A stretch of DNA of 7,084 nt from Nitriliruptoraceae bacterium. GTDB lineage: Bacteria; Actinomycetota; Nitriliruptoria; Nitriliruptorales; Nitriliruptoraceae. The stretch is taken from positions 1-7,084 of the forward strand of contig SKTG01000075.1 of assembly GCA_007118045.1 (NCBI GenBank), read 5' to 3'. The notes under the pieces were generated by a model. It was not told where the DNA came from. It was given only the letters and a program-made list of their open reading frames with translations, and ran no database searches. This document shows positions 6,371 through 7,084 of this stretch, piece by piece (positions within the stretch are counted from its first letter, which is position 1; each line of letters starts with the position of its first letter). Both the position numbers and the translations under genes were made by a program.

Positions 6371-6412
6371 AAATTGAGTGGACACTCCAATATGTAGCAT
6401 ACGCTCCACAAT
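6371..6412. promoter_or_regulatory. AT-rich divergent promoter/operator island between tetR and the acyl-CoA dehydrogenase gene
   Basis: This stretch is markedly richer in A and T than its surroundings. It holds the inverted repeat GAGTG-GA-CACTC (6376-6387) and a second, imperfect 16-bp palindrome TGTAGCATACGCTCCA (6393-6408; six of eight pairs match). Related elements recur: ATTGAGTGGA on the plus strand (6373-6382), and ATTGGAGTG (6391-6383) and ATTGTGGAGC (6412-6403) on the minus strand. TAGCAT (6395-6400) and minus-strand TATGCT (6401-6396) are candidate -10 hexamers. A TetR dimer bound here could block both promoters. The exact operator is inferred. Confidence 0.55.
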
Positions 6413-6464
6413 GGGGCGAGCGCCCGCCGGGGTGCACGAGTTCCGTGGGAGAGAGGGACGCGAC

Positions 6465-7084
6465 GTGAGCCACTACCGCAGCAACCTCCGCGACATCGAG
6501 TTCAACCTCTTCGAGGTGTTCGGGGCCGACGGGTACTTCGGCACGGGCCCGTTCGCCAGCGTCGACGGTGACCAGGCACGCATGCTGCTCGCCGAACTCG
6601 AACGCTTCTCCCGGGAGTCGATCTGGGCCGAGTCCTTCGCGCCGGCGGACCGAACGCCCCTCGAGCTCTCCCCCGAGGGCGACATCACGATCCCCGAGGA
6701 GCTGGACGCGGCGCTGAGGGCTTTCTACGACGCCGGCTGGCACCTGATGCCCCTGCCGGAGCACCTGGGCGGTTCCGGCGCGCCACCGACGATCCGCTGG
6801 GCCGGCACGGAGCTGCTCGCCGGCGGCAACGCGACCGCCTCCCTGTGGCCCATCGGCGCCCTGATGGGCAACATCGTCGACGGGATCGGCACCGAAGGGC
6901 AGAAGCGGCGCTTCGGCAAGCCGATGGTCGAGGATCGCTGGGGCGGGACCATGGTCCTGACCGAGCCCGACGCCGGCTCCGACGTCGGAGCGGGGACGAC
7001 GAAGGCGACCTTCGTCGAGGCCGCCGACGAGCACGACCTCGGTGCCGTCTACCACCTCGAGGGCGTCAAGCGCTTCATCACCTC
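6465..7084 (+). CDS. FadE5-like acyl-CoA dehydrogenase, 3'-truncated by the window edge
   Basis: Acyl-CoA dehydrogenases introduce the 2,3-double bond of acyl-CoA at an FAD centre in the first step of beta-oxidation. The first 206 residues are present, of about 600 in FadE5-type members. The start SHYRSNLRDIEFNLFEV is the short N-terminal AcdN-type segment of this subgroup and closely resembles mycobacterial FadE5, a broad-chain-length enzyme. FYDAGWHLMPLPEHLGGSG (near 87-105) belongs to the helical N-terminal domain, and MVLTEPDAGSDVG (about 163-175), followed by GVKRFIT, is the conserved flavin/substrate-side motif of the beta domain. The catalytic glutamate lies beyond the window. GTG at 6465 has a GAGAGGGA ribosome binding site six bases upstream. 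It is divergent from tetR, whose product probably represses it. Substrate chain length cannot be inferred from this part. Confidence 0.93.
   Translation, partial: MSHYRSNLRDIEFNLFEVFGADGYFGTGPFASVDGDQARMLLAELERFSRESIWAESFAPADRTPLELSPEGDITIPEELDAALRAFYDAGWHLMPLPEHLGGSGAPPTIRWAGTELLAGGNATASLWPIGALMGNIVDGIGTEGQKRRFGKPMVEDRWGGTMVLTEPDAGSDVGAGTTKATFVEAADEHDLGAVYHLEGVKRFIT

Noticed and set aside
6221..6409. N-terminal extension of TetR to ATG 6409
   Set aside because: It would place the start inside the AT-rich promoter island and add 63 unstructured residues; GTG 6220 has a perfect ribosome binding site and gives a normal TetR length.
6270..7055. 261-residue minus-strand frame
   Set aside because: Antisense to the acyl-CoA dehydrogenase gene and the tetR upstream region, with no domain features.

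Overview
The window is very GC-rich, with G or C at most third codon positions, frequent GTG starts and AGGAGG-type ribosome binding sites. Together with the FadE5-like acyl-CoA dehydrogenase and the paired CNNM/CorC genes, this points to a chromosomal segment of a high-GC actinobacterium. The lineage within that phylum is not resolvable here. No mobile element, CRISPR array, tRNA or rRNA gene was seen. Seven main genes fill almost all of the window; two of them run off its ends.

Layout. (1) 1-1202, + strand: the C-terminal two thirds of dihydroxy-acid dehydratase (ilvD, branched-chain amino acid synthesis). (2) 1236-1472, - strand: a 78-residue four-cysteine protein, convergent with ilvD. 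(3) 1608-2096, + strand: an unrecognised acidic protein of about 162 residues, divergent from the four-cysteine gene across a 135-bp gap that carries a repeated GACCACC motif. (4) 5508-2083, - strand: a tight three-gene run of two paralogous CNNM/CorC-type membrane proteins (GTGA overlap), followed 4 bp later by a Mug-family mismatch-specific uracil-DNA glycosylase. The glycosylase has a repeat-expanded C-terminal tail and overlaps the 3' end of the acidic-protein gene by 14 bp. (5) 6220-5651, - strand: a TetR-family repressor. (6) 6465 to the window end, + strand: the N-terminal third of a FadE5-like acyl-CoA dehydrogenase, divergent from the TetR gene.

How they work together. The clearest regulatory unit is the divergent tetR/acyl-CoA dehydrogenase pair. 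Its 244-bp gap holds an AT-rich island (about 6371-6412) with inverted-repeat elements, the natural place for a shared promoter and TetR operator controlling fatty-acid oxidation. The CNNM pair probably acts together in divalent-cation (Mg2+) transport; its translational linkage to mug is positional, with no obvious functional tie. ilvD is an ordinary housekeeping gene. Most of the window is ordinary chromosome. The least explained parts are the four-cysteine/acidic divergent pair with its repeat-bearing spacer, the operator island, and the short leader ORF ahead of the CNNM operon. I did not find convincing evidence of a new multi-gene system.
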